Counted from the stretch's first letter, positions 18,078 through 25,299 are shown. The stretch is DNA of 64,000 nt from Pseudomonadota bacterium (GCA_018240525.1 JAFEFN010000004.1:62001-126000); one strand, 5' to 3'. Numbers and translations are program-made. The notes: a model not told the origin generated them from the letters alone.

Positions 18078-18437
18078 TCAGCGATTCAGCGCGATCAGGC
18101 TGCGGTAGTCCCGGCCGGCGGCCAGGGCACTGACGATCGGGTTGCCGACCGCGGTCACCGCCTGCTCGACGCTACCCTCAAAGCACACCTGCCAGGCGTG
18201 CTGCTCCCCGAGCGTGAGCCCGGGCTCGCCGCAGACCTGCCGTGCTGCCGTGCGCAGGCGTTCGTACAGCTGGGTGGCGCCGGCAACGCTCGCGAGGTCC
18301 AGGTCCCCGTAGTGCACGGTGACCTGGCGCTCTGTCTCGGGACTCGCGGCGCCTGCCGGTGCGCTGCCGGCGATCCACACCGCTGCGGTGGCCAGGCACG
18401 ACAGGATGAGCGGGACAGGAAACTTGCAGTGATTCAT
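18078..18437 (-). CDS. UrcA family secreted small protein (first copy)
   Basis: A 119-residue protein with a signal peptide (basic MNHCKFP then a hydrophobic core, likely cut after AGA at about residue 30). The mature part opens with VTVHYGDLDLASVAGATQLYERLRTAA, the hallmark of the UrcA family (function unknown). Cys69 and Cys85 are 16 residues apart, exactly as in the second copy at 21.3 kb, suggesting a periplasmic disulfide. The start at 18437 is chosen for the signal peptide; a longer frame upstream is not protein-like. It belongs to a minus-strand group with an orphan protein and a CadC-like regulator. Confidence 0.8.
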   Translation of the reverse strand: MNHCKFPVPLILSCLATAAVWIAGSAPAGAASPETERQVTVHYGDLDLASVAGATQLYERLRTAARQVCGEPGLTLGEQHAWQVCFEGSVEQAVTAVGNPIVSALAAGRDYRSLIALNR

Positions 18438-18597
18438 GGTCGATCTCCCGGTGGTGACGAGAGGACCCTTCGAACGCGGGCAGCGGGCTGTCGGCGCAAG
18501 TTCAGGTCCTGTGCCGGTTGGATGCAGGAGCTGCGCAAAAGGATTAAAGGTGCGCACCTGCGGCACCCGATCCGCGCCGCCGCCGTCGCAGCGGCGC

Positions 18598-18921
18598 TCA
18601 GCGCTTGTCGATGATGATGATGGGATCGAGCACCAGTCCGGCCGCCTCACCGCCAGCGCCGCCCTTGATCGTGTACTTGTAGGAGCTGTTCTCATCCGGC
18701 AGCGTGAGCTGGAAGGCGAAGCCGGCCGGATCGCAGGCACCGGCACTGCCGTCGGCCGGCGCCGCCCCGCCGGTCAGCACGGCGAACTCGATGTCGAAGG
18801 GAAAGCTGGCCACCCAGCGCACGGTGCTCGCGCCGCGGGCCCGGGCATGGCCGCTGTTCGGGGTGGCGAACAGGGTACCGTCGTTCACGTGCAGGGTGAT
18901 CGTGGTGCCAGAGGTGGACAT
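18598..18921 (-). CDS. Orphan hypothetical protein, 107 residues
   Basis: A 107-residue protein beginning MSTSGTTITLHVNDGTLFATP and ending LVLDPIIIIDKR. It has no signal peptide, one cysteine and a beta-rich pattern; the middle (WVASFPFDIEFAVLTGG) is hydrophobic but not a membrane helix. A GGAGAA-like ribosome sequence precedes the ATG. It lies directly downstream of the CadC-like/TPR regulator and upstream of the first urcA gene on the same strand, so it may share their control. I recognise no family and assign no function. Confidence 0.6.
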   Translation of the reverse strand: MSTSGTTITLHVNDGTLFATPNSGHARARGASTVRWVASFPFDIEFAVLTGGAAPADGSAGACDPAGFAFQLTLPDENSSYKYTIKGGAGGEAAGLVLDPIIIIDKR

Positions 18922-18944
18922 GATTGTTCTCCTTATATGGTGTC

Positions 18945-21137
18945 TCAGACTTGCGAGGACTTGGCCGGCGCAATCAGCCGGCGGAAGCGCGGCTCACCGC
19001 GCAGGCTTGCGAAATCCGGTGCTGCGCTCACCAGCTGCGGCGGGTAGCCGAATTCGACCGCACGGGCGAGCGCCTCGAGCGCGCCGCCGCGGTCGCCATG
19101 CTGCAGTGCGATGAGCGCGGCGTAGTACTGCACGGTGGGATCCTTCGCCGCGAGGGCCAGGGCACGCGCGCTGTAGCGCTCGGCGTGGGTGCCGTCCCCG
19201 GCGCGCGTGCGGTAGTAGGCCAGTTGCATCCACGAGACGGCGTCTTGCGGGTTGACCTCGAGCCCGCGCTGGGCGAGCTCCGCGGCGCGGCGGTAGTTCT
19301 CCTGGGCCTGCGCCCGCGCGCCCTCGGTCTGCCACTGCGCGTCGGCGAGGTTGCCCCAGACCCGGTGATCCTCCGGGGCAAGTTCCGAGGCCTTGGTGTA
19401 GCTGCGCGCCGCGTCCGCCTGGCGTCCGAGGAAGTAGTAGACCGTGCCCAGGTTGGAGTACGCGCTGCGCGTGGGTTCCAGCGCGAGCGAGCGCTCGAAC
19501 GCGGCGGCGGCCGCCTGGAAGTCGCCGCCCATCTCGAGCGCGGCACCGACGTTGTTGAAGGCCAGCGGTGCCAGCGGGGTGAGCTGCGCCACGCGCCGGT
19601 AGCTGGAGACCGCCGCCGCGGTGCGCCCGTGGTTGAACAGGAAGCCCCCGAGCGCGTTGTGGGCCTCCCAGTACGTGGGTTCCACTTCCACGGCCTGGCG
19701 CAGGGCGCGCTCGGCCTCCGCGCCGCGATGCTGGCCCTCGAGGGCCTCGGCGAGGCCGATGTAGTTGTCCGCGTTGTCCGGGTCGCTGCGGATGCCCTCG
19801 CGGTAGATGGCCTCGGCCCGGCCATGGCGGCCGCTGAGGTTGTACAGCCCCGCGAGTGCGCGGTTGACCTCGCTGAGCGAGCCGTCCAGGTTCAGCGCCC
19901 GGGCGCAGGCGGACTCGGCCTGCGGCACGAGCGAGGCGTCGCGCGTGCTTTCGTAACCCTGCACGTAGCGCTCGCACAGGCCGGCGTAGGCCAGCGCGAA
20001 GTTCGGATCCAGCGCCAGGGCCCGCTTGAAGCTCTCGCCGGCCTGCTCCCGGTGCGCCGTCCCGGCCGGTCCGTACAGCTCGGCCAGCCCCTGCAGGTAC
20101 AGCTCGAAGGCGGCGAGGTGCGTGCCGGACTGCTGCCCGGAGGGCTGTGCCAGCTCGCTGGTCAGCACGACCTCGAGCGACCGGGTGATCGCGCGCGCGA
20201 TGTCGTCCTCGATGACCAGCAGGTCCTGCCAGGGGCGGTTGTAGGTGTGCGACCAGACGTTGAAGCCGGTGGAGGCATCGATCAGGGTCGCGGTCACGCG
20301 CAGCTGGTCGCCCTCGCGCAGGACGCTGCCCTCCAGCACGTGGCGCACCCCCAGGCGCTGCGCGATCGTGTGCACGTCGACGTTGCGGTCCTTGAACGAG
20401 GCCACCGAGGTGCGTGAGGCGACCCGCAGGTTACGGATGCGCGCCAGCCGCGCCGACAGTTCCTGCGCCAGGCCGTCGCCCAGGTAGCTGTTGCCGCCGC
20501 CCGGGCTCATGTCCGCCAGCGGCAGCACGGCCACCGTGCGCGGCGGCTGCACGACCACGGCATCGGCCGCCCTCTGCACCGCCACGCTGTGCGGGGGATG
20601 CAGCGTATGCGACCACCACCACGGCAGCACGATCAGCATCAGCAGCAGCATCGCCGCGGCGGCCCACCACGGCAGGCGCGGCAGGCGGGGCCCCGCGGCG
20701 GCGGGCGGCGGCCCGGGACGCGCATCGGGTGGTCCCGCAGGCACCGGTGCCGGCAGCTCCGCGGGCGCGGGGGCCGCCCGCTGCGGGTGGCTCGGGTCGG
20801 CCAGGGGGTGCACCCGGGCGACCATGCGGTAGCCGCGGCCGCGGACCCCGCCGATGTAGCGTGGCGCATGCGGGTTGTCGCCCAGGGATGCGCGGACCAG
20901 CTTCACGCGCTGGCTGATGGTTTCGGGGGTGATGACCAGCCCGGGCCAGACGCGCTCGGTCAGCTGGTCGAAGGTGAGGAGGTTGGGCGCTGCGCGGGCC
21001 AGCGCCAGCAGCAGGTCAAAGGAAAGGCGCGGCAGGGGGATCTCAACGCCGGCGCGCGTCAGGCGCTGCTGCCCAACATCGAGGATCAGGTCATCGACCT
21101 GGTAGCCCGTCTGATCTGGATCCGTTGCGCCGGACAT
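18945..21137 (-). CDS. CadC-like membrane-bound regulator: winged helix, TM helix, TolB-like domain, TPR repeats
   Basis: A 730-residue one-component regulator. Residues 12-108 form an OmpR/CadC-type winged helix (LPRLSFDLLLALARAAPNLL, then ISQRVKLVRASLGD and YIGGVRGRGYRM). A Pro/Ala linker leads to one membrane helix at about 157-175. Residues about 205-320 match the TolB-amino-terminal/FlgO-like module common in such regulators (VAVLPLADMS, YLGDGLAQELSARLARI, HVLEGSVLR). From about 340 to 715 come ten or so TPR repeats. The DNA-binding end should face the cytoplasm and the sensor end the periplasm. It sits between the two urcA genes; they are its likely targets, by position only. Confidence 0.82.
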   Translation of the reverse strand: MSGATDPDQTGYQVDDLILDVGQQRLTRAGVEIPLPRLSFDLLLALARAAPNLLTFDQLTERVWPGLVITPETISQRVKLVRASLGDNPHAPRYIGGVRGRGYRMVARVHPLADPSHPQRAAPAPAELPAPVPAGPPDARPGPPPAAAGPRLPRLPWWAAAAMLLLMLIVLPWWWSHTLHPPHSVAVQRAADAVVVQPPRTVAVLPLADMSPGGGNSYLGDGLAQELSARLARIRNLRVASRTSVASFKDRNVDVHTIAQRLGVRHVLEGSVLREGDQLRVTATLIDASTGFNVWSHTYNRPWQDLLVIEDDIARAITRSLEVVLTSELAQPSGQQSGTHLAAFELYLQGLAELYGPAGTAHREQAGESFKRALALDPNFALAYAGLCERYVQGYESTRDASLVPQAESACARALNLDGSLSEVNRALAGLYNLSGRHGRAEAIYREGIRSDPDNADNYIGLAEALEGQHRGAEAERALRQAVEVEPTYWEAHNALGGFLFNHGRTAAAVSSYRRVAQLTPLAPLAFNNVGAALEMGGDFQAAAAAFERSLALEPTRSAYSNLGTVYYFLGRQADAARSYTKASELAPEDHRVWGNLADAQWQTEGARAQAQENYRRAAELAQRGLEVNPQDAVSWMQLAYYRTRAGDGTHAERYSARALALAAKDPTVQYYAALIALQHGDRGGALEALARAVEFGYPPQLVSAAPDFASLRGEPRFRRLIAPAKSSQV

Positions 21138-21246
21138 GCGGGGGCTCCATGCCCGGCGCCACACGTGGTCAAGATCCGCTCTACGGCGAAGGCATTCGCA
21201 CCCGATGTTACCCCGGAACCCGCTGCCGCGCCCTGCGGGCACCCCG

Positions 21247-21287
21247 GCGCGCACCCGGCCCGGGAGCTCGCCCGGGTGGGTGCGCGC
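21247..21287. other. Long G+C-rich palindrome downstream of the second urcA gene
   Basis: Outer arms of 10 bp (21247-21256 with 21278-21287) enclose a second CCCGGG pair (21259-21264 with 21271-21276). It lies eight bases past the urcA stop on the minus strand. There is no T run, so it may stabilise the transcript end or act with Rho. Confidence 0.5.
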
Positions 21288-21294
21288 GCGAGGC

Positions 21295-21648
21295 TCACTT
21301 GGCGAGCATGGCCGTGGCCGGTGCCGGACGCTGCCCGGTGTGCAGCGCCGTCAGCAACGGGCTGTTCACGCGCTCCACGGCCTCCCCGGTGGCATCGCTG
21401 ACGCACGCGCGCCACCGGATGACCTCCACCAGGGACTGGCCTTCGACGCCGCACACGTACCGCGCGGCACCCTGGATGCGGTGGTACAGCGTGCTCGCCC
21501 CGGCCCGGGATGTCAGGTCGAGGTCGCCGTACTTCACCGTGACGCTGGCGGGGGTCGCGCTCCAGCCGGGAGTGCTGCACACGGTGCAGGCCAGCGCGGC
21601 CAGGGCAACGGTGCGGAAGGAGCCAGGGATCGACTTGATGATGTTCAT
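21295..21648 (-). CDS. UrcA family secreted small protein (second copy)
   Basis: A 117-residue paralogue of the protein at 18.1 kb. A signal peptide (MNIIKSIPGSFRTV then a hydrophobic core, likely cut near residue 30) is followed by VTVKYGDLDLTSRAGASTLYHRIQGAA, the UrcA family signature. Cys66 and Cys82 keep the same 16-residue spacing as the first copy. A CGGAGAA sequence lies just before the ATG at 21648. It is the first gene of the minus-strand group that continues to the regulator, and its upstream region (21.70-21.79 kb) holds spaced direct repeats. Confidence 0.8.
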   Translation of the reverse strand: MNIIKSIPGSFRTVALAALACTVCSTPGWSATPASVTVKYGDLDLTSRAGASTLYHRIQGAARYVCGVEGQSLVEVIRWRACVSDATGEAVERVNSPLLTALHTGQRPAPATAMLAK

Positions 21649-21717
21649 TGCGGTTCTCCGATGAGGTTGAGAATTCAAGGACCGCAGGCAAGGTATGCGC
21701 CGCGGCGGGGAACCGCA

Positions 21718-21780
21718 TGAAGAGCGCCTGAAGAGGCGTGAACCTTCGGTGATGAATGGGCCCCGCGGGTGATGATTGGG
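21718..21780. repeat. Spaced direct repeats upstream of urcA (candidate operator)
   Basis: Two sets are seen. TGAA steps start at 21718, 21729 and 21739 (TGAAGAGCGCC, TGAAGAGGCG, TGAACC), about one helical turn apart. A 13-mer GGTGATGAWTGGG occurs at 21748-21760 and 21768-21780, 20 bases apart, with one difference. Phased direct repeats are the usual sites of OmpR/CadC-type winged helices; the neighbouring regulator is the natural candidate. Binding is inferred. Confidence 0.45.
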
Positions 21781-21849
21781 TGAAGGGAGCCGTTGCGGGG
21801 CGCGAAAGCACCCTGTCACGGCCCGCAGCGCGCCACGGGCGTGCGGAAT

Positions 21850-22503
21850 CTAGCGGGTCTGGACCCCGTTCGAGGTCCCGACGAGCAGTACGTCGGCCGG
21901 CCGGGCCGCGAACAGGCCGACGGTCACGACCCCGACCACCTGGTTGATGGCCGCCTCCAGCCCGACCGGGTCGGTGATGCGCAGGTCGTGGACGTCCAGG
22001 ATGTGGTTACCGTTGTCGGTGACGCAGCCGGCACGCCAGACCGGGCGGCCGCCCCGGCGGGCCAGATCGCGGGCGACCAGCTCGCGTGCCATGGGGATCA
22101 CCTCGACGGGCAGCGGGAACTTGCCGAGCGTGGCCACGAGCTTGGTCTCATCCACGATGCAGACGAAGCGCCGCGCGGCGGCGGCGATGATCTTCTCGCG
22201 GGTGAGGGCGGCGCCCCCGCCCTTGATCAGCTGGCGTGCCGGGTTGGCCTCGTCCGCACCATCTATATAGAGGTCGAGGCCGGGCAGGTCGTTGAGTTCG
22301 AGAACCGGTATGCCGATGGTACGCAGTCGTGCGCTGCTGGCTTCGGAGCTGGAGACCGCGTTGCGGATCCTGCCCGGGTGCTCGGCGAGGGCCTCGATGA
22401 AGAGATTGACCGTCGAGCCGGTGCCGATTCCGAGCGTGGCGCCCTCGGGTACGAGTTCGAGCGCGGCGCGTGCCACCTGTCGCTTCTTGGCATCAACGTC
22501 CAT
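21850..22503 (-). CDS. rpiA: Ribose-5-phosphate isomerase A
   Basis: A 217-residue RpiA converting ribose 5-phosphate and ribulose 5-phosphate. Family blocks are present: [15 protein letters not shown] near residue 37 (phosphate loop), the [11 protein letters not shown] metal/substrate segment, [13 protein letters not shown], and [10 protein letters not shown]. No ribosome-binding sequence precedes the ATG. Upstream on the same strand a promoter, a Lys-rich micro-ORF and two perfect hairpins form what may be an rpiA leader. rpe, the partner epimerase, is at 14.6 kb. Confidence 0.95.
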   Translation of the reverse strand: MDVDAKKRQVARAALELVPEGATLGIGTGSTVNLFIEALAEHPGRIRNAVSSSEASSARLRTIGIPVLELNDLPGLDLYIDGADEANPARQLIKGGGAALTREKIIAAAARRFVCIVDETKLVATLGKFPLPVEVIPMARELVARDLARRGGRPVWRAGCVTDNGNHILDVHDLRITDPVGLEAAINQVVGVVTVGLFAARPADVLLVGTSNGVQTR

Positions 22504-22549
22504 GGCGTGGTGCGGCTCGATTCACAGTGTTTTTGCGGACCCCAGATGT

Positions 22550-22579
22550 GACTGTGCCCGCGAGTACGCGGGCACAGTC
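22550..22579. other. Perfect 13-bp hairpin upstream of rpiA (hairpin B)
   Basis: Thirteen bases at 22550-22562 pair perfectly with 22567-22579 around an AGTA loop. It lies 46 bases before the rpiA start within the presumed leader. No T run follows on either strand, so it is not a canonical terminator. Confidence 0.6.
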
Positions 22580-22594
22580 GTCCTACTTAAGACC

Positions 22595-22618
22595 CGGCGA
22601 TCACTTGCGTGATCGCCG
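22595..22618. other. Perfect 10-bp hairpin upstream of rpiA (hairpin A)
   Basis: CGGCGATCAC (22595-22604) pairs perfectly with 22609-22618 around a TTGC loop. On the minus strand it begins 11 bases after the stop of the Lys-rich micro-ORF. It has no T tract. Together with the next hairpin it could form an attenuator-like or mRNA-stabilising structure. Confidence 0.6.
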
Positions 22619-22629
22619 AGCTATAGGCC

Positions 22630-22680
22630 CTATTTCTTCTTCGCAGCTTTCTTCTTGGCCTTCTTCTTTGCCTTCGCCAT
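22630..22680 (-). CDS. Micro-ORF for a 16-residue Lys/Ala peptide
   Basis: A 17-codon frame encoding MAKAKKKAKKKAAKKK, ten lysines and five alanines, resembling a histone H1-like or AlgP-like tail in miniature. Support for translation is strong for its size: GGAGAG lies five bases before the ATG, and a good promoter (TTGTAA, 16-base spacer, TATACT) lies about 40-70 bases upstream. It is followed by two perfect hairpins and then rpiA. Possible roles are a nucleic-acid-binding micropeptide or a lysine-codon leader peptide that senses translation. No characterised counterpart is known to me. Confidence 0.6.
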   Translation of the reverse strand: MAKAKKKAKKKAAKKK

Positions 22681-22721
22681 GTTGGCTCTCCAAATGAGTG
22701 AACGGGTTAGTCCGGGGACCG

Positions 22722-22749
22722 AGTATATACACGCGTATTCAAATTACAA
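22722..22749 (-). promoter_or_regulatory. Sigma-70 type promoter for the Lys-rich micro-ORF/rpiA
   Basis: On the minus strand TTGTAA (22749-22744), a 16-base spacer and TATACT (22727-22722) form a good promoter in a locally A+T-rich patch. The start is expected near 22715, giving a 35-base leader before the micro-ORF. Confidence 0.6.
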
Positions 22750-22817
22750 GCACATGGGGCGCGAGTGTGATAGGTGCGCCACGCGTCTTGCGAGTCACGC
22801 GCGTACCCGCGCGTGCA

Positions 22818-23282
22818 TCACACGAGTGCGAGGATGAACTTCCAGTGCGCTGCCTCGACCGGCGTGATCGACAGACGATTGCCCGGACGCAGCAGCGCCA
22901 TGCCCTTGAGCTCCCTGTTCGCGTGCGCGCGCAGTTCCTCGAGGGAGACGGTGCGCGCGAGTGCCTTCTGCAGCTGCACGTCGACCATGTACCAGCGTGG
23001 ATTGCGCGGATCGCTGTCCGGATCGTAGTGGTGGTGCCTGCGGTCGAAGGCAGTGGGGTCCGGGTAGCCGGGCTTCACGATGGTCATCGTGGCGACGATG
23101 CCGGGGACGGCGCAGCTGGAGTGGTAGAGGAAGGCCAGATCACCCTTCTTCATCTCGTCGCGGATCATGTTGCGCACCTGGTAGTTGCGCACCCCGTCCC
23201 AGGGGGTGGTGCGCTTGGGCGCGGCCGCCAGGTCTTCCAGGCCAAAGGTGCCCGGTTCGGTCTTCATCAGCCAGTGACGCAT
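22818..23282 (-). CDS. EVE domain protein
   Basis: A 154-residue EVE-domain (PUA-like fold) protein. The whole sequence is the domain: HWLMKTEPGTFGLEDL start, WDGVRNYQVRNMIRDEMKKGDLAFLYHSS core, and a C-terminal RPGNRLSITPVEAAHWKFIL. EVE domains are thought to bind modified bases in DNA or RNA; the ligand of this housekeeping type is unknown. Its start overlaps the end of the 5-formyltetrahydrofolate cyclo-ligase gene by 16 nt, so the two are probably co-translated. Confidence 0.88.
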   Translation of the reverse strand: MRHWLMKTEPGTFGLEDLAAAPKRTTPWDGVRNYQVRNMIRDEMKKGDLAFLYHSSCAVPGIVATMTIVKPGYPDPTAFDRRHHHYDPDSDPRNPRWYMVDVQLQKALARTVSLEELRAHANRELKGMALLRPGNRLSITPVEAAHWKFILALV

Positions 23283-23878
23283 CGCACGACCCCTTTCTCG
23301 GTGATGACGGCATCGAGCGGGACGTCGTGGGCGGCCGGCTCGATGCGCTCGAGTTCCTGGAAGGCGTAGGCAATGCCGACCAGGCGCGGCACGTGCCAGA
23401 CGTTGCGGGCGTGCCGGAACGCGAAGGCACGGTCGTAGAAGCCGCCACCGGCCCCGAGGCGCAGGCCGAACCGGTCGAAGCCGACCAGCGGCAGGAACAC
23501 GATGTCCAGCCAGCGCGCCCCGATGACGCCGGTGTTCTCCGGCTCCTCGATGCCCAGGCGGTTGCGCCGCAGGCGGCCGTCCAGCTCGAGGAAGCGCATG
23601 GCGCGCGAGGAACGCGGCCGGTCGATGCGCGGCACGTACACCCGGCAGCCGCGCTCGCGGGCCCGCTCGATCAGCGGACCGCAGTCCAGCTCGCCAGGCA
23701 GGGCGGCGTAGGCGGCGATGCGCCAGTGGCTCTTCAGGTGCAGGAAGCGGTCGGCGTTCTCGGCGACGCGGCGCGCGGCGCGGGTACGTTCGCCCGGGGG
23801 CACGGCGCGGCGGCGCGCCACGAGGCCGGCCCGCAGGGACCTGCGGGCGGCATCGCGCGCTGAATCAGGAAGCGTCAC
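23267..23878 (-). CDS. fau: 5-formyltetrahydrofolate cyclo-ligase
   Basis: A 203-residue YgfA/Fau enzyme converting 5-formyltetrahydrofolate to 5,10-methenyltetrahydrofolate with ATP. The key blocks are RAGLVARRRAVPPGERTRAARRV near the start, the VFLPLVGFDRFGLRLGAGGGFYDRAF ATP/folate loop and GIAYAFQELERI near the end. The start is GTG 23878, just at the 3' end of the 6S RNA gene, as expected for the conserved ssrS-ygfA dicistron of gammaproteobacteria. An apparent upstream extension would read through 6S RNA and is rejected. Confidence 0.9.
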   Translation of the reverse strand: MTLPDSARDAARRSLRAGLVARRRAVPPGERTRAARRVAENADRFLHLKSHWRIAAYAALPGELDCGPLIERARERGCRVYVPRIDRPRSSRAMRFLELDGRLRRNRLGIEEPENTGVIGARWLDIVFLPLVGFDRFGLRLGAGGGFYDRAFAFRHARNVWHVPRLVGIAYAFQELERIEPAAHDVPLDAVITEKGVVRCVTG

Positions 23879-24062
23879 CCGCCTGTGCCGGTGCGAACCG
23901 TTGCTCTCGAACCAGAGCAACAAGTGGGACGGGCTGCTGCAGATAAGGCTTCCCGCTCGAAGGCGGACATGCACACGCTGCGCGCAAGCCGTGTGTCCCG
24001 GGGTGTTTCAATTAGGGTCCGAGGTAACCCGATCCGCTTGTCGAACACCGCAGGCGACGCCG
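23872..24062 (-). ncRNA. ssrS: 6S RNA
   Basis: About 190 nt between zapA and fau on the minus strand, the usual 6S RNA position. The 5' end (GGUGUUCGACAAGCGG) matches the E. coli UGUUCGCAAGCGGG segment, and GUCCG...CGAG...GAAGCCUUA...CUGC matches the 3' side. The ends pair: GCGUC with GACGC, GCCUG with CAGGC, and CGGUG with CACCG, forming the closing stem around a large internal loop. 6S RNA mimics an open promoter and sequesters sigma-70 RNA polymerase. A TAGAGT box lies seven bases upstream of the start. Ends are good to a few bases. Confidence 0.85.
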
Positions 24063-24068
24063 GGAGCA

Positions 24069-24074
24069 ACTCTA
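24069..24074 (-). promoter_or_regulatory. Candidate -10 element of 6S RNA (TAGAGT)
   Basis: On the minus strand TAGAGT is followed by seven bases and then the first base of the 6S closing stem, exactly where a start site is expected. No good -35 is visible. Confidence 0.45.
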
Positions 24075-24121
24075 CACCAAGGCCGCGCGGTGCGCTTGTA
24101 GGGGAAGCAGAAGTCCCAATA

Positions 24122-24439
24122 TCAGAGGTCGAGCTGCTGCGTCTTCTCGAGCGCACCCTCGACGCGCTCGCGCAGGGCGCGCATGCGGTGGCCGACGTTG
24201 CTGTCGGTCTTGGTCTCGCGATCGCGTCCCTTGAGGAACTCGTGGGCAAGGTTGAGCGCGGCCATGACGGCGATGCGGTCATGCCCGACCACCTTGCCGC
24301 TGTCGCGGATCTCGCGCATGCGGGCATTGAGGAACTCCGCGGCATCCAGCAGGGCGGCCCGCTCCTCGTAGGGGCAGGCGACCACATACTCCTTCTCCAT
24401 GATACGCACGCTGACCCGTGCACTGTCCTGCTGGCTCAA
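24122..24439 (-). CDS. zapA: Cell division protein ZapA
   Basis: A 105-residue ZapA, which cross-links FtsZ protofilaments at the Z ring. It shows the N-terminal VSVRIMEKEYVVACPYEERAALL fold segment and a C-terminal coiled coil with the family MAALNLAHEFL motif. It overlaps the zapB-like gene by 4 nt and is followed by 6S RNA and fau, the standard gammaproteobacterial order. Confidence 0.93.
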   Translation of the reverse strand: MSQQDSARVSVRIMEKEYVVACPYEERAALLDAAEFLNARMREIRDSGKVVGHDRIAVMAALNLAHEFLKGRDRETKTDSNVGHRMRALRERVEGALEKTQQLDL

Positions 24440-24666
24440 GCCCCGTGCTCCAGGGTCTTCAGGCGGCCGATCATGGCCTCCACGCGGGTGCGGACCTGCT
24501 CGTTCTTGTGCAGCAGCGCCGCGCGTTCGCCGGCGAGGGACTCGTGCCGTGCGCGTAGCGCGCGGTTTTCGTCCTTCAGGTGCGCCAGGGTGGCGAGCAG
24601 TTCGTCGATGCGCTTGGTGAGGCGGGTGAGTTCGAGATCGAGCTCGGTCTTCTTGGATTCGCTCAT
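24436..24666 (-). CDS. ZapB-like small coiled-coil protein (TIGR02449 family)
   Basis: A 76-residue, almost wholly alpha-helical coiled coil: heptads run from about residue 8 to 70 (LELTRLTKRIDELLATLAHLKDENRAL). It belongs to the small family encoded next to zapA and is likely to act with it in division, like ZapB, though it is not an orthologue by sequence alone. The start is ATG 24666; a TATAGT hexamer ends six bases upstream and no Shine-Dalgarno is seen. It overlaps zapA by 4 nt. Confidence 0.82.
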   Translation of the reverse strand: MSESKKTELDLELTRLTKRIDELLATLAHLKDENRALRARHESLAGERAALLHKNEQVRTRVEAMIGRLKTLEHGA

Positions 24667-24672
24667 GGAAAG

Positions 24673-24678
24673 ACTATA
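24673..24678 (-). promoter_or_regulatory. Candidate -10 element (TATAGT) 6 nt before the zapB-like gene
   Basis: TATAGT on the minus strand, six bases before ATG 24666, within the 53-base divergent spacer shared with ygfB. Confidence 0.4.
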
Positions 24679-24703
24679 GGGCCGCGCTCTTCGCGGGGTC
24701 AAT

Positions 24704-24709
24704 TATAAT
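24704..24709 (+). promoter_or_regulatory. Perfect -10 element (TATAAT) before ygfB
   Basis: TATAAT ends ten bases before ATG 24720, so the message would carry only about four leader bases. No clear -35 or ribosome site is present. Confidence 0.45.
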
Positions 24710-24719
24710 AGGTGTTTAC

Positions 24720-25277
24720 ATGATCCAGCCCGACTACACCCGCATCCAGCAGCTGCTCACCCGCGAGCACTCGATGGCCGACGCCGCCGAGGCCCACGGC
24801 ACGCTCGCCGGCTGCCTGTGCGGCGCCAGCGGGTATCGCTTCGAGGACTGGCTGCGCGAGATCCTGCCCGAGGGACGGGCGGACCGGGTGGCGAAGGCGC
24901 CGCTGCAGGAGCTGTTCGGCTGGACCGCCAGCGCGCTGCTGCAGCCGGACATGGAGTTCGAGCTGCTGCTGCCCGCGGACAGCGAGTCACTCACCCTGCG
25001 CACCCAGGCGCTGGCCGAGTGGTGCCAGGGCTTCCTGTACGGGCTGGGCGCCGGGAGCATCCCCGATGCCAAGGCCCTGCCGGGCGAGGTCGGCGAGGTG
25101 GTGCGCGACTTCATCGAGATCACGCGCGCCGACGTCGACGAAGGCCAGGACGCGGAGGCCAACGAGGGCGCCTACGCCGAGCTGGTCGAGTTCGTGCGCG
25201 TCGGGGTGCAGTTGTTGTTCGAGGAACTGGCCGATGCCCGGGCTCCGGCGGCGCCCTCCGGCGAGCCACTGCACTGA
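24720..25277 (+). CDS. ygfB: UPF0149 family protein YgfB
   Basis: A 185-residue YgfB/YecA-type helical protein. The HGTLAGCLCGASG segment near residue 26, the WCQGFLYGLG motif and an acidic YAELVEFVRVGVQLLFEEL C-terminus are typical. It is the conserved first gene of the ygfB-pepP-ubiH-ubiI group. In Pseudomonas aeruginosa YgfB modulates expression of beta-lactam resistance through AlpA; whether that holds here is unknown. pepP starts 22 bases downstream. Confidence 0.9.
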   Translation: MIQPDYTRIQQLLTREHSMADAAEAHGTLAGCLCGASGYRFEDWLREILPEGRADRVAKAPLQELFGWTASALLQPDMEFELLLPADSESLTLRTQALAEWCQGFLYGLGAGSIPDAKALPGEVGEVVRDFIEITRADVDEGQDAEANEGAYAELVEFVRVGVQLLFEELADARAPAAPSGEPLH

Positions 25278-25299
25278 CGCGGCGGGTAAGGGCAGATCC

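Noticed and set aside
18010..21850. Genomic island integrated at tRNA-Gln
   Set aside because: No integrase, no repeated tRNA end at the far side of the UrcA locus, and base composition matches the surroundings.
23885..23974. N-terminal extension of the fau protein by about 32 residues
   Set aside because: The extension lies in the 6S RNA gene and is unlike the family start; GTG 23878 gives the normal length.
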